DNA of 5,482 bases from an uncultured Mailhella sp. (GCA_905192935.1 CAJJMX010000122.1:1-5482); one strand, 5' to 3'; counted from the stretch's first letter, positions 1 through 5,482 are shown. Numbers and translations are program-made. The notes: generated from the sequence alone by a model not told the origin.

Positions 1-287
1 TCGATGCGCGTCGTGAGTAGATGGATTTCCCGGCGATGGAGCAGCAGCTTCTTGTCGCGGTCGGGGTCCTGAAGCACGTAGCCGCCGCGGTCGTAGGGAG
101 CGATGCGCATGCCCACGATGTAGGCCTCGCCCTCGCGGCATTCGACAAAGCTGTCGCCGAAGCTGACCTGTCCGGCCCGGATGCTTTTGACTTCCGGTCC
201 GGTGATGACTATGCCCGCTTCGAAAAATTCAAGAAATTCATAATACTGACGGGCCTTGCGGTTGTCGATGCGCGGCGTGTCGGCCAT
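1..287 (-). CDS. smpB: SsrA-binding protein SmpB, N-terminal part (cut by window edge)
   Basis: SmpB binds tmRNA (SsrA) and delivers it to stalled ribosomes in trans-translation, acting in the cytoplasm. The reading frame begins at ATG 287-285 and stays open to base 1, giving 95 complete codons; family members are usually about 150-160 aa, so the C-terminal third lies outside. Visible family signatures are the early KARQYYEFLEFFEAGIVITG stretch (residues 11-30), the hallmark GPEVKSIRAG (about 30-39), the APYDRGGYV region (about 63-71) and the KKLLLHRREI tail of the beta-barrel core (about 79-88). The usual Thr of GTEVKS is Pro here, a tolerated variant. The start is supported by CAGGAG seven bases upstream. 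It is separated from the transporter gene by 293 nt and is probably its own transcription unit. Family assignment is very secure. Confidence 0.96.
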   Translation of the reverse strand, partial: MADTPRIDNRKARQYYEFLEFFEAGIVITGPEVKSIRAGQVSFGDSFVECREGEAYIVGMRIAPYDRGGYVLQDPDRDKKLLLHRREIHLLTTRI

Positions 288-294
288 GGGGATG

Positions 295-300
295 CTCCTG
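295..300 (-). promoter_or_regulatory. Ribosome binding site of smpB
   Basis: Minus-strand CAGGAG lies seven bases before the smpB ATG at 287-285. It fixes the start of a gene that has no stop codon in the window. Confidence 0.8.
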
Positions 301-429
301 AAGAAAAATCGGAAAACGTTTGCCTCAGAAAAGAGAGCGGAACAGCAGAGGGAGGCAGAGGAGGTTTTTCCAAGGATTTCACAGGCTGAGTACCATACAA
401 GCCGTCATCCTGCAAGAAGGACGGGAAAC

Positions 430-466
430 GCCGTCCGGACCCGTGAGTTTGCCGGATCCGGACGGC
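430..466 (-). terminator. Perfect 10-bp hairpin, possible terminator of the transporter transcript
   Basis: The arm GCCGTCCGGA (430-439) is repeated inverted as TCCGGACGGC (457-466) with a 17-nt loop. On the minus strand the stem is followed by GTTTCCCGTCCTT, a poor U tract, so it is not a textbook intrinsic terminator. It sits about 115 nt after the transporter stop and 143 nt before smpB. It may act as a weak or Rho-assisted terminator, a 3'-end stabiliser, or part of a switch with the arm at 517-525. Confidence 0.45.
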
Positions 467-580
467 ATGCGCTCTTTGGACTCCCTTCGTGCCCTGCGGC
501 CGCTTTTCAGAGGTCGGCCGTCCGGGGAGTTTTCGTTACGGGCACGAAAGTCGGCAAAGGCGCGGGAAGGCTGTTTTGAT

Positions 581-1966
581 TTACATGAGTCCTATATAGT
601 TCCAGTACGGTATCCAGACCGCCACGAGCAGCACGCCTGCCAGAAGCGTGCGCAGGCCGAGAGCGGGCAGAATGTGTCTGAGCGTTACGCAGCCTGTGGT
701 GAACAGATAGAGGAACATGACGCCTTCGTAAGGGAAGAAGTACTGGTCGAGGCCGAGCTGGAAGGCGTAGAACAAAGGCAGCGGATTGACGCCCATCTGA
801 AGGCCGAGCTCTCCGAAGGCGGGCGTGAAGGCCACGGTGGCGGCAAAGGGCGTGAGCAGGAAGTTGGCCACCGTGCCCGCCACGTAGGAGCACACGACGC
901 TTATGGTGGGGGGAAGCCCCTGCAGATAGGGCATGATGGAGGCCACGGCCCATTTGTTGGCGCCGACGACGCCGGCCACGGCGCCTATGGCCATGCAGCC
1001 CGCCACGAACACCAGAAACATGATGTTCAGGTTGTTGAAGGTGTTCACCTGAAGGATGCCCATGCCGGGCATGTAGCACAGCAGGGCCGCGAGGCAGAGG
1101 ATCCAGACGGCGTTGAGTCCGGTAAAGGGTTCGAGCATGAAGCCGAGCACGCTGATGAGAGCCAGCACGAGGAGGCGCTTTTCCGCCGTGCTCATGGGGC
1201 CGAGTTCCTCCATGCGCTTTTTGAGCACCTCCCTGAGGGTGTTTTCATCAGGCATTCTCGTGGAGCCCCGGGTCAGATACAGGGCAATGAAGCAGAGCAC
1301 GATGTACAGAAGGTTGTTCATGCCCATGTGGGAGAGGTATTCCCAGAAGTCCACGTGTTCCCCGATGGACTTGAGCAGTATCTGGAACGCCCAGATGAAG
1401 GATTCCGACGTGTGCAGGAACTGCATGGTGGGAGCGGAGGAGGCAAAGAAGCATCCCAGCATGATGAGCGAGGACATGCGGGATTTCGTATCCAGTTCCA
1501 GCGCCTGAATGATGCCCATGCCGATGGCGCAGAAGATGACCGTGCGTGCGAACCCTGAGGCCAGCAGCAGTCCGAGAATGATGCCGCCCACGCCGAAGCC
1601 GATGAGCATGCCCCGGAAGGTGCCGCCGGTGAGCAGCATGCAGCGCAGGGCGACACGTTTGGCCAGTCCTGTCTGATCCATGGCTTCGCCGAAGATGGCG
1701 GCGCCGAAGGTGGTCCATATGAGGACGGTCGTCCAGGGACTGAACACTACTTCCGGCGTGGCGAGATTGGTAATCAGATAGGCGAAGGTGAGCGCCGCAG
1801 ACACGAACACGGCGGGCAGCAGGTCGAAGACCCAGATGACCACGGCAACGGCGGTCAGGGCGAGATACAGCGGAAGATTGGCGTAGGTATCACTGGGGGC
1901 CAGGGTGTAGAAGAGCGAGGCGGCCAGAAGAACGGAGAGCCATTTCAAGGCAAGGCTTCGTGACAT
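581..1966 (-). CDS. DASS/SLC13-type anion transporter (divalent anion:Na+ symporter family)
   Basis: This 461-aa integral membrane protein belongs to the DASS/SLC13 group, which imports or exchanges di- and tricarboxylates, sulfate and related anions. It has roughly 11-13 hydrophobic segments, for example near residues 7-24, 30-50, 51-69, 78-95, 118-156, 164-184, 216-233, 264-300, 312-333, 354-385, 396-425 and 438-455. A charged cytoplasmic linker at about 233-263 separates the two repeat halves. The AEKRLLVLALISVLGF stretch (261-276), the FNNLNIMFLVFVAGCMAIGA block (310-329) and the C-terminal IPYWNYIGL (452-460) fit the family. The paired SNT motifs are degenerate: the first reads ART at about 140-142, the second ANF at about 367-369. 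ATG 1966 is chosen over the upstream GTG 2050 because AAGGAA lies seven bases before it and membrane segment 1 follows directly. It stands 187 nt downstream of the flavoprotein gene and probably carries that enzyme's substrate or product. The transported anion is unknown. Confidence 0.85.
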   Translation of the reverse strand: MSRSLALKWLSVLLAASLFYTLAPSDTYANLPLYLALTAVAVVIWVFDLLPAVFVSAALTFAYLITNLATPEVVFSPWTTVLIWTTFGAAIFGEAMDQTGLAKRVALRCMLLTGGTFRGMLIGFGVGGIILGLLLASGFARTVIFCAIGMGIIQALELDTKSRMSSLIMLGCFFASSAPTMQFLHTSESFIWAFQILLKSIGEHVDFWEYLSHMGMNNLLYIVLCFIALYLTRGSTRMPDENTLREVLKKRMEELGPMSTAEKRLLVLALISVLGFMLEPFTGLNAVWILCLAALLCYMPGMGILQVNTFNNLNIMFLVFVAGCMAIGAVAGVVGANKWAVASIMPYLQGLPPTISVVCSYVAGTVANFLLTPFAATVAFTPAFGELGLQMGVNPLPLFYAFQLGLDQYFFPYEGVMFLYLFTTGCVTLRHILPALGLRTLLAGVLLVAVWIPYWNYIGLM

Positions 1967-1973
1967 GGGCGTA

Positions 1974-1979
1974 TTCCTT
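1974..1979 (-). promoter_or_regulatory. Ribosome binding site of the transporter gene
   Basis: Minus-strand AAGGAA lies seven bases before ATG 1966-1964. The 28-codon extension up to the GTG at 2050 has no comparable site and reads as polar, Pro/Arg-rich sequence unlike the start of a membrane protein, so this site decides the start. Confidence 0.7.
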
Positions 1980-2080
1980 GAGAGAGCTTCAGGATAAATT
2001 TCACGTGAGGGGCCGGAAAGAAGGCGCGCAGGCGGGATGCCTGAGCGCACAGAAGGTAGGAGGGGCGATGTCGGAAGGAT

Positions 2081-2100
2081 CCGGCATGGTCGGGTGCCGG
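2081..2100 (-). repeat. Short 6-bp inverted repeat in the gap between flavoprotein and transporter
   Basis: CCGGCA (2081-2086) and TGCCGG (2095-2100) can form a hairpin with an 8-nt loop. It lies just downstream, in the transcript, of the longer stem at 2107-2144. No U tract follows it. It may stack with the larger stem or be incidental in GC-rich DNA. Confidence 0.35.
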
Positions 2101-2106
2101 CGGGGT

Positions 2107-2144
2107 CTCCGGCCTGCCGTCCGGGAAAGCGCGGCAGACCGGAG
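2107..2144 (-). terminator. 13-bp hairpin directly after the flavoprotein stop codon
   Basis: CTCCGGCCTGCCG (2107-2119) pairs with CGGCAGACCGGAG (2132-2144), 13 positions with one mismatch in DNA that becomes a G-U wobble in the minus-strand RNA. The loop is 12 nt. The stem begins nine bases after the stop at 2154. No U tract follows on either strand, so it is more likely a transcript stabiliser, a partial or Rho-assisted terminator, or a processing barrier that sets transporter expression relative to the two enzymes. Confidence 0.5.
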
Positions 2145-2153
2145 GCGGAGTCG

Positions 2154-3884
2154 TCAGTTCTGTTCTTCCGGAGCGTGCACGGACGTGCAGACGGGGAAGT
2201 TGAAGTTGTCCATGTAGTAGCGGTAGGGCTTGACCGGGTAGCGGTCCAGCGGCACGGCGTCGAAGCTGGCTTCCATGCCGTCGCGGCCCTTGCGTATGTT
2301 GATCCATGCCGGTCCGCGCGTGTCGTCCCTGTTCGGGTAGTCGGCGCGGTAGTGACCGGCGCGCGATTCCTTGCGCAGCAGGGAGGCGCGCAGGAAGGCT
2401 TCGGTGATCAGGGTCATGCCGCGGGCCTCGGTGAGCTTGACGAGGTAATGCGGATCGGCCGCTCCGGCAAGGGGAAGCACTTCGTCACGGAAGGCTTCCA
2501 GACGGGAGAGGGAGCGGGCAAGACCGTCCTGAGTCTTGAGAATGCACACGTCGATGGGGGCCATGAGGCGCTGCATCCTGCGCACGATGTCCTTGGGCGA
2601 TACGCCTTCCTTGCCGAGAGCGGCGGTGTCCTTGTGCAGAGCTTCGACGGCAAGAGCTTCGTCGAAGGAGGTCTCGCCCTGATCTGCGGCACAGAGACCG
2701 GCGTTTTCGCCGGCGATCCAGCCCGTGGTGGCGGTAAGGCAGCTGTCCCATCCGCCCATGTACACGCCCGGGGTCACGCTGCGGGCGCGACCGGCGACAT
2801 AGAGGCCGGGTACGCCGGTAAAGCCCTTCTTGTCGGCCTTCACGCCGCCGAAGCAGGTGAGCACCTGAGACATCCATTCCGTGGTCTGATGGAAGAAGTC
2901 GATGCCGAGAGCCTTGAGCTTGGTATCGTTGAGCTTCATCCAGCCGCCGGTGGGCGTCATGTCGCGTATGCCCTTTTCGCTGAGGGTACTGGTGTCGAAC
3001 CAGATGGGGCCGCGTCCGGCCAGTACTTCAAAGGCCATGCCGCGCACGTTGTAGTGGGGGTCGGCCTTGGCGCCGAGCTTGGGCGAGTAGCGGCGCATGA
3101 AGTCTTCGCCCTTGCCGTTCAGGAAGCGTGCGCCGTGCGGCAGCAGACCGGTCTGGCCTTCCCAGGCGAACAGCTTGGGAACGTTCCAGTTTTCTATGAA
3201 TTCCATGTTGCGCAGGGTGGCCCCGGCTTCATAGGCCAGCAGACTGCCTTCGCCCGCGCAGGTGTTGAGCAGATACGATCCCTTCCAGCCGCCGGCATGG
3301 GCGGCCAGGATGACGGCCTTTGCCCGTATGAGGATGGATGCGCCGCTCTGACCGTGGAAGCCTGCGGCGCCCACCACGCGACCCTGATCCTTGATGAGCC
3401 TCGTTATCTCCACACGGCCCATGCGCTTGACGTCGAGCTCCTGCAGACGCTTGTTCAGCACTTCCGTGGTATGGCTGCCGCCCTTGCCGTAGGGGTGGTA
3501 GAAATAGTAGCGCATCTTGTCCAGACCCCGCTGGGGGATGGACTGGAGCACGCCGTCTTCACGGTAGAAGCGGTGTCCCATTTTTTCCAGATCCATGAAG
3601 CGGTCGTAGGACAGTTCCAGGATCTCCTTGAGCACGTCCTGTTCGCACAGGCCGTCGTAGTAGTAGGTCAGCTCGTCCACGAGGTCCGAGGCCTCGAATT
3701 CGGGCTGCTTGACGATCATGTCGCCGCCGGACATGCTGCCGAGTCCGCCCCAGTCGCGCGGTCCCTTGTCCACCATGAGGACGCTGGGTACATGTTCGCG
3801 GGCCTTGATGGCCGCCCAGGTGCCCGAAAAGCCGCCGCCGATGACCAGAACGTCGGTCTGAAGAGTGCAGTCGTAGTTGTTCAT
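2154..3884 (-). CDS. FAD-binding oxidoreductase of the fumarate reductase/succinate dehydrogenase/APS reductase flavoprotein superfamily
   Basis: This 576-aa soluble flavoprotein should transfer hydride or electrons between FAD and a small substrate. The N-terminus carries a Rossmann FAD site, DVLVIGGGFSGTWAA (11-25), with VDKG at 38-41. Other family landmarks are GSHTTEVLNKRL (136-147), GEGSLLAYEAGATLRNMEFI (211-230), GRGPIWFD (290-297), GLYVAGRARS (360-369), GGWDSCLTATTGWIAGENA (377-395) and the C-terminal ESRAGHYRADYP (506-517) typical of SdhA/FrdA-like proteins. The SHT-type motif giving covalent 8-alpha-histidyl FAD is absent (WGGLGSMSGGD, 45-54), so FAD is probably non-covalent. By hand alignment, QFHPT of FrdA becomes ENWNVP (231-236) and HYTMGG becomes LTCFGG (342-347), while an Arg at 281 may match the catalytic Arg. 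No Tat or Sec signal and no membrane anchor are seen, so it is cytoplasmic. ATG 3884 overlaps the stop of the upstream gene (ATGA). It is neither a clear AprA nor a clear FrdA; the substrate is unknown. Confidence 0.85.
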   Translation of the reverse strand: MNNYDCTLQTDVLVIGGGFSGTWAAIKAREHVPSVLMVDKGPRDWGGLGSMSGGDMIVKQPEFEASDLVDELTYYYDGLCEQDVLKEILELSYDRFMDLEKMGHRFYREDGVLQSIPQRGLDKMRYYFYHPYGKGGSHTTEVLNKRLQELDVKRMGRVEITRLIKDQGRVVGAAGFHGQSGASILIRAKAVILAAHAGGWKGSYLLNTCAGEGSLLAYEAGATLRNMEFIENWNVPKLFAWEGQTGLLPHGARFLNGKGEDFMRRYSPKLGAKADPHYNVRGMAFEVLAGRGPIWFDTSTLSEKGIRDMTPTGGWMKLNDTKLKALGIDFFHQTTEWMSQVLTCFGGVKADKKGFTGVPGLYVAGRARSVTPGVYMGGWDSCLTATTGWIAGENAGLCAADQGETSFDEALAVEALHKDTAALGKEGVSPKDIVRRMQRLMAPIDVCILKTQDGLARSLSRLEAFRDEVLPLAGAADPHYLVKLTEARGMTLITEAFLRASLLRKESRAGHYRADYPNRDDTRGPAWINIRKGRDGMEASFDAVPLDRYPVKPYRYYMDNFNFPVCTSVHAPEEQN

Positions 3885-5482
3885 ATCCGGCCTCCTTCAC
3901 CGTCGTACAGCGTATAGGGAAGACGTTCCTTGAAGGGGTGGACGTCGATGGCCTCGGCAGGGCAGTGCAGTTCACAGCTGAAACAGGTCATGCAGTCGTC
4001 GCCGTAACGTATGGAGGCCTTGCTGCCGCAGGTGAGGCAGCGCATGGCTTCGGCCTGGGCGTCGAGCTGATCGAAGCCTGCGACGGCTTCGTCGAAGAGG
4101 CCCCCGTTCATGTCGACCTGGCGCTCGTTGCGGGGCAGATGGGGAAGTTTGTCTATGGGCATGGTTTCCACCACGGTACGGGAGACGGGCGTTTCGTCCT
4201 CAACCAGCAGACCGTTCAGGGCTCGACTCATGGCACGGGCCGCATCGCGGCCGCCCACGATGGCCTGAATGACCGAGGCGGGACCGGTGACGGCGTCGCC
4301 TGCGGCGAACACGTCGGCGCGGCTGGTCCGCATGGAGGACCCGGAAACCACGATGCGGGGACCTTTCATGTCCACGCCGGAAGCGATGTCGGCAAAGTCG
4401 CCGGTCTGGCCGATGGCAAAGATGACCTGATCCGCCTCGAGGCGCACGGACTGAGTTTCATCGAGCACGGGAGAGAACTTGCCTTCGGCGTTGAACAGCG
4501 ACGTGCACACATGGAATTCCACGGAGCAGGCCTTGCCGTTCTCGCCCTCGATGCGGGCCGGACCGAGGCCGGGATGGAGAATGACGCCCCGTTCAAGGGC
4601 GTCCTTGATGTTGTGCTCGAAGGCGGGCATGTGTTCACGGTCCTCCAGACAGCACATGTGCACTTCTTCGGCGCCGAGCATCCTGGCGCTGATGGCGGCG
4701 TCTATGGCCACGTTTCCGCCGCCTACGACCACCACGCGGCGTCCTGCGGCGGGGGCGCTGCCCGTGCGCAGATCACGCAGAAATTCCACGCCCGTGAACA
4801 CGCCTTCCAGATCCATGCCTTCAAGAGGCAGGGTCTTGCCGGCGCTGAGTCCCGGTGCCAGGAGCACGGCGCGGTATCCGAGATCGCGCAGGTCGGCAAG
4901 ACTGAGGTCTCTGCCTTCGCCTATGCGGACATTGCAGCGGAATTCCACACCCAGAGCCTCCAGCTTGCGCACATGGGCGTTTATGATCTCGTCCGGCAGT
5001 CTGTAGGCGGGAATGCCGTAACGCAGCATGCCGCCGGGCTCGGGGAGAGCTTCGAACACCGTGACGGGCCATCCTTCCAGAGCCAGATACCAGGCGGCGG
5101 CAAGTCCCGCCGGACCGGAGCCGACCACGGCCGCCCTGGAAAGATGCCGCACGGCGGGACGGGCGGGAAGTTCCTGAAGATCGAGATCCCCGAGGAACTG
5201 CTCGAGCGCATTGATGTTCACGCTTTCGTCCATGGAAGCACGGGTGCACTTGCTCTCGCAGGGATGGAAGCACACGCGGCCGGTGAGGGCCGGGAAGGGA
5301 GTGCCCTTTTTGAGCACTTCCAGCGCCTCCTTGAGACGGTTCTGCTGAAGCAGGTGATTGTAGGTGCGGATGTCCGTGCCCGCCGGACAGGCGGCCATAC
5401 AGGGCGAGAGCGTTTCCTGCCGGGTATCCAGCCGGAACACGTCGAGACTGCACGACTTGAAGCACTGGCCGCAGCCCGTGCA
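3881..5482 (-). CDS. GltD-like FAD/NAD(P) oxidoreductase with N- and C-terminal iron-sulfur motifs (5' end outside window)
   Basis: This iron-sulfur flavoprotein resembles the small subunit of glutamate synthase and related NAD(P)H:acceptor oxidoreductases that pass electrons between NAD(P)H, FAD and [4Fe-4S] clusters. The frame is open from 5482 to the TGA at 3883-3881, 533 visible residues. In order from the first visible codon: a ferredoxin motif CTGCGQCFKSC (1-11); a GltD N-terminal cluster region with CMAACPAGTD (28-37) and GRVCFHPCESKC (68-79); an FAD site AVVGSGPAGLAAAW (118-131) followed by GGMLRYGIPAYRLP (150-163); an NAD(P) site VVVVGGGNVAIDAA (250-263); the second FAD contact AAGD (393-396); and a C-terminal CLTC (482-485) plus CMTCFSCELHCP (497-508) cluster motif. 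The GTG at 5440 has no ribosome binding site and would remove the first cysteine motif, so the real start lies beyond the window. Its coupling to the next gene suggests it is the electron partner of that flavoprotein. It is not gltD proper, since no gltB is present here; AegA-like proteins are the nearest architecture I know. Confidence 0.88.
   Translation of the reverse strand, partial: CTGCGQCFKSCSLDVFRLDTRQETLSPCMAACPAGTDIRTYNHLLQQNRLKEALEVLKKGTPFPALTGRVCFHPCESKCTRASMDESVNINALEQFLGDLDLQELPARPAVRHLSRAAVVGSGPAGLAAAWYLALEGWPVTVFEALPEPGGMLRYGIPAYRLPDEIINAHVRKLEALGVEFRCNVRIGEGRDLSLADLRDLGYRAVLLAPGLSAGKTLPLEGMDLEGVFTGVEFLRDLRTGSAPAAGRRVVVVGGGNVAIDAAISARMLGAEEVHMCCLEDREHMPAFEHNIKDALERGVILHPGLGPARIEGENGKACSVEFHVCTSLFNAEGKFSPVLDETQSVRLEADQVIFAIGQTGDFADIASGVDMKGPRIVVSGSSMRTSRADVFAAGDAVTGPASVIQAIVGGRDAARAMSRALNGLLVEDETPVSRTVVETMPIDKLPHLPRNERQVDMNGGLFDEAVAGFDQLDAQAEAMRCLTCGSKASIRYGDDCMTCFSCELHCPAEAIDVHPFKERLPYTLYDGEGGRI
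3891..3897 (-). promoter_or_regulatory. Ribosome binding site of the flavoprotein gene, inside the end of the upstream gene
   Basis: Minus-strand AAGGAGG lies six bases before ATG 3884-3882, within the last codons of the upstream oxidoreductase gene. Together with the ATGA start/stop overlap it points to translational coupling of the two enzymes. Confidence 0.85.

Larger units (their letters stand above)
288..580. other. Intergenic region between transporter and smpB, rich in competing inverted repeats
   Basis: This 293-nt stretch holds no convincing gene and no tRNA. It contains a perfect 10-bp inverted repeat (430-439 with 457-466) and a third copy of the same arm at 517-525. It also has an 8-bp pair 486-493/541-548, a 6-bp hairpin 531-536/544-549, and a CGGCCG pair 497-502/515-520. 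Nearer smpB, 322-364 is purine-rich on the plus strand, so the smpB leader RNA would be pyrimidine-rich. The region must hold the 3' end of the transporter transcript and probably the smpB promoter, but I see no convincing -35/-10 pair. Confidence 0.6.

Noticed and set aside
314..321. AAACGTTT palindrome near smpB as an operator
   Set aside because: It is short, isolated, and not placed relative to any supported promoter. It could easily occur by chance in this AT-richer stretch.
21..389. Plus-strand open frame of 122 codons at the left edge
   Set aside because: It overlaps the minus-strand smpB, whose identity is unambiguous, and shows no protein family features.
320..1558. Plus-strand open frame of 412 codons, rich in His, Glu and Gly
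   Set aside because: It is antisense to the transporter and runs through the inverted-repeat intergenic region. The His-rich composition arises from the complement of transmembrane Met/Val codons, and no ribosome binding site or family motif supports it.
1967..2050. 28-codon N-terminal extension of the transporter from a GTG start
   Set aside because: The extension is Pro/Arg-rich with no ribosome binding site, while ATG 1966 has AAGGAA at seven bases and is directly followed by membrane segment 1.
2154..3884. Naming the flavoprotein frdA, sdhA or aprA
   Set aside because: The superfamily fold is clear, but the covalent-FAD histidine motif and the substrate His/Arg motifs of FrdA/SdhA are missing, and AprA-specific stretches are not recognisable. 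Only a superfamily-level name is justified.
2037..3917. Long plus-strand open frame of 626 codons opposite the flavoprotein gene
   Set aside because: It mirrors the minus-strand flavoprotein almost exactly. It has no recognisable domains and reads as Gly/Ala/Val/His-rich antisense sequence, a common effect of strong third-position GC bias. The minus-strand protein has clear family motifs throughout.
3881..5440. Calling the right-hand gene gltD (glutamate synthase small subunit)
   Set aside because: The core is GltD-like, but extra cysteine motifs at both ends and the neighbouring FAD protein and transporter do not fit glutamate synthase. No large subunit is present in the window.

Overview
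The window looks like chromosomal DNA of a GC-rich anaerobe. The gene content (a dedicated cytoplasmic flavoprotein, an iron-sulfur pyridine-nucleotide oxidoreductase and a DASS-type anion transporter) and the style of the SmpB sequence suggest a Desulfovibrionaceae-like Desulfobacterota member (Desulfovibrio/Bilophila/Mailhella type). This is an inference from sequence style only, with moderate to low confidence. All four recognisable genes lie on the minus strand, so transcription runs right to left. No tRNA, rRNA, CRISPR array, insertion sequence or attachment site was seen.

Right to left: (1) 5482-3881, an iron-sulfur flavoprotein of the GltD-like NAD(P) oxidoreductase group, open at its 5' end. 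Its reading frame continues past the apparent GTG start to the window edge and carries a ferredoxin cysteine motif there. (2) 3884-2154, an FAD protein of the fumarate reductase/succinate dehydrogenase/APS reductase flavoprotein superfamily, joined to gene 1 by an ATGA overlap. (3) After a 187-nt gap holding two inverted repeats, 1966-581, a DASS/SLC13-type membrane transporter. (4) After a 293-nt gap rich in competing inverted repeats, 287-1, the N-terminal part of smpB, cut by the window edge.

Genes 1-3 read as a functional module. The transporter would move an organic or inorganic anion, the flavoprotein would reduce or oxidise it in the cytoplasm, and the GltD-like protein would carry electrons between NAD(P)H (or a ferredoxin) and the flavoprotein. 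The substrate is not identifiable from sequence. The canonical fumarate-binding His/Arg motifs of FrdA/SdhA are not conserved in the flavoprotein, and both SNT motifs of the DASS transporter are altered, so the substrate and coupling may differ from the textbook cases. smpB is a housekeeping trans-translation gene and probably a separate unit.

The points most worth a second look are the hidden N-terminal ferredoxin motif of gene 1 (with a possible split-ferredoxin architecture), the divergent active site of the flavoprotein, the Arg in place of Asn in the transporter's first SNT motif, and a three-segment, mutually exclusive pairing pattern between the transporter and smpB.
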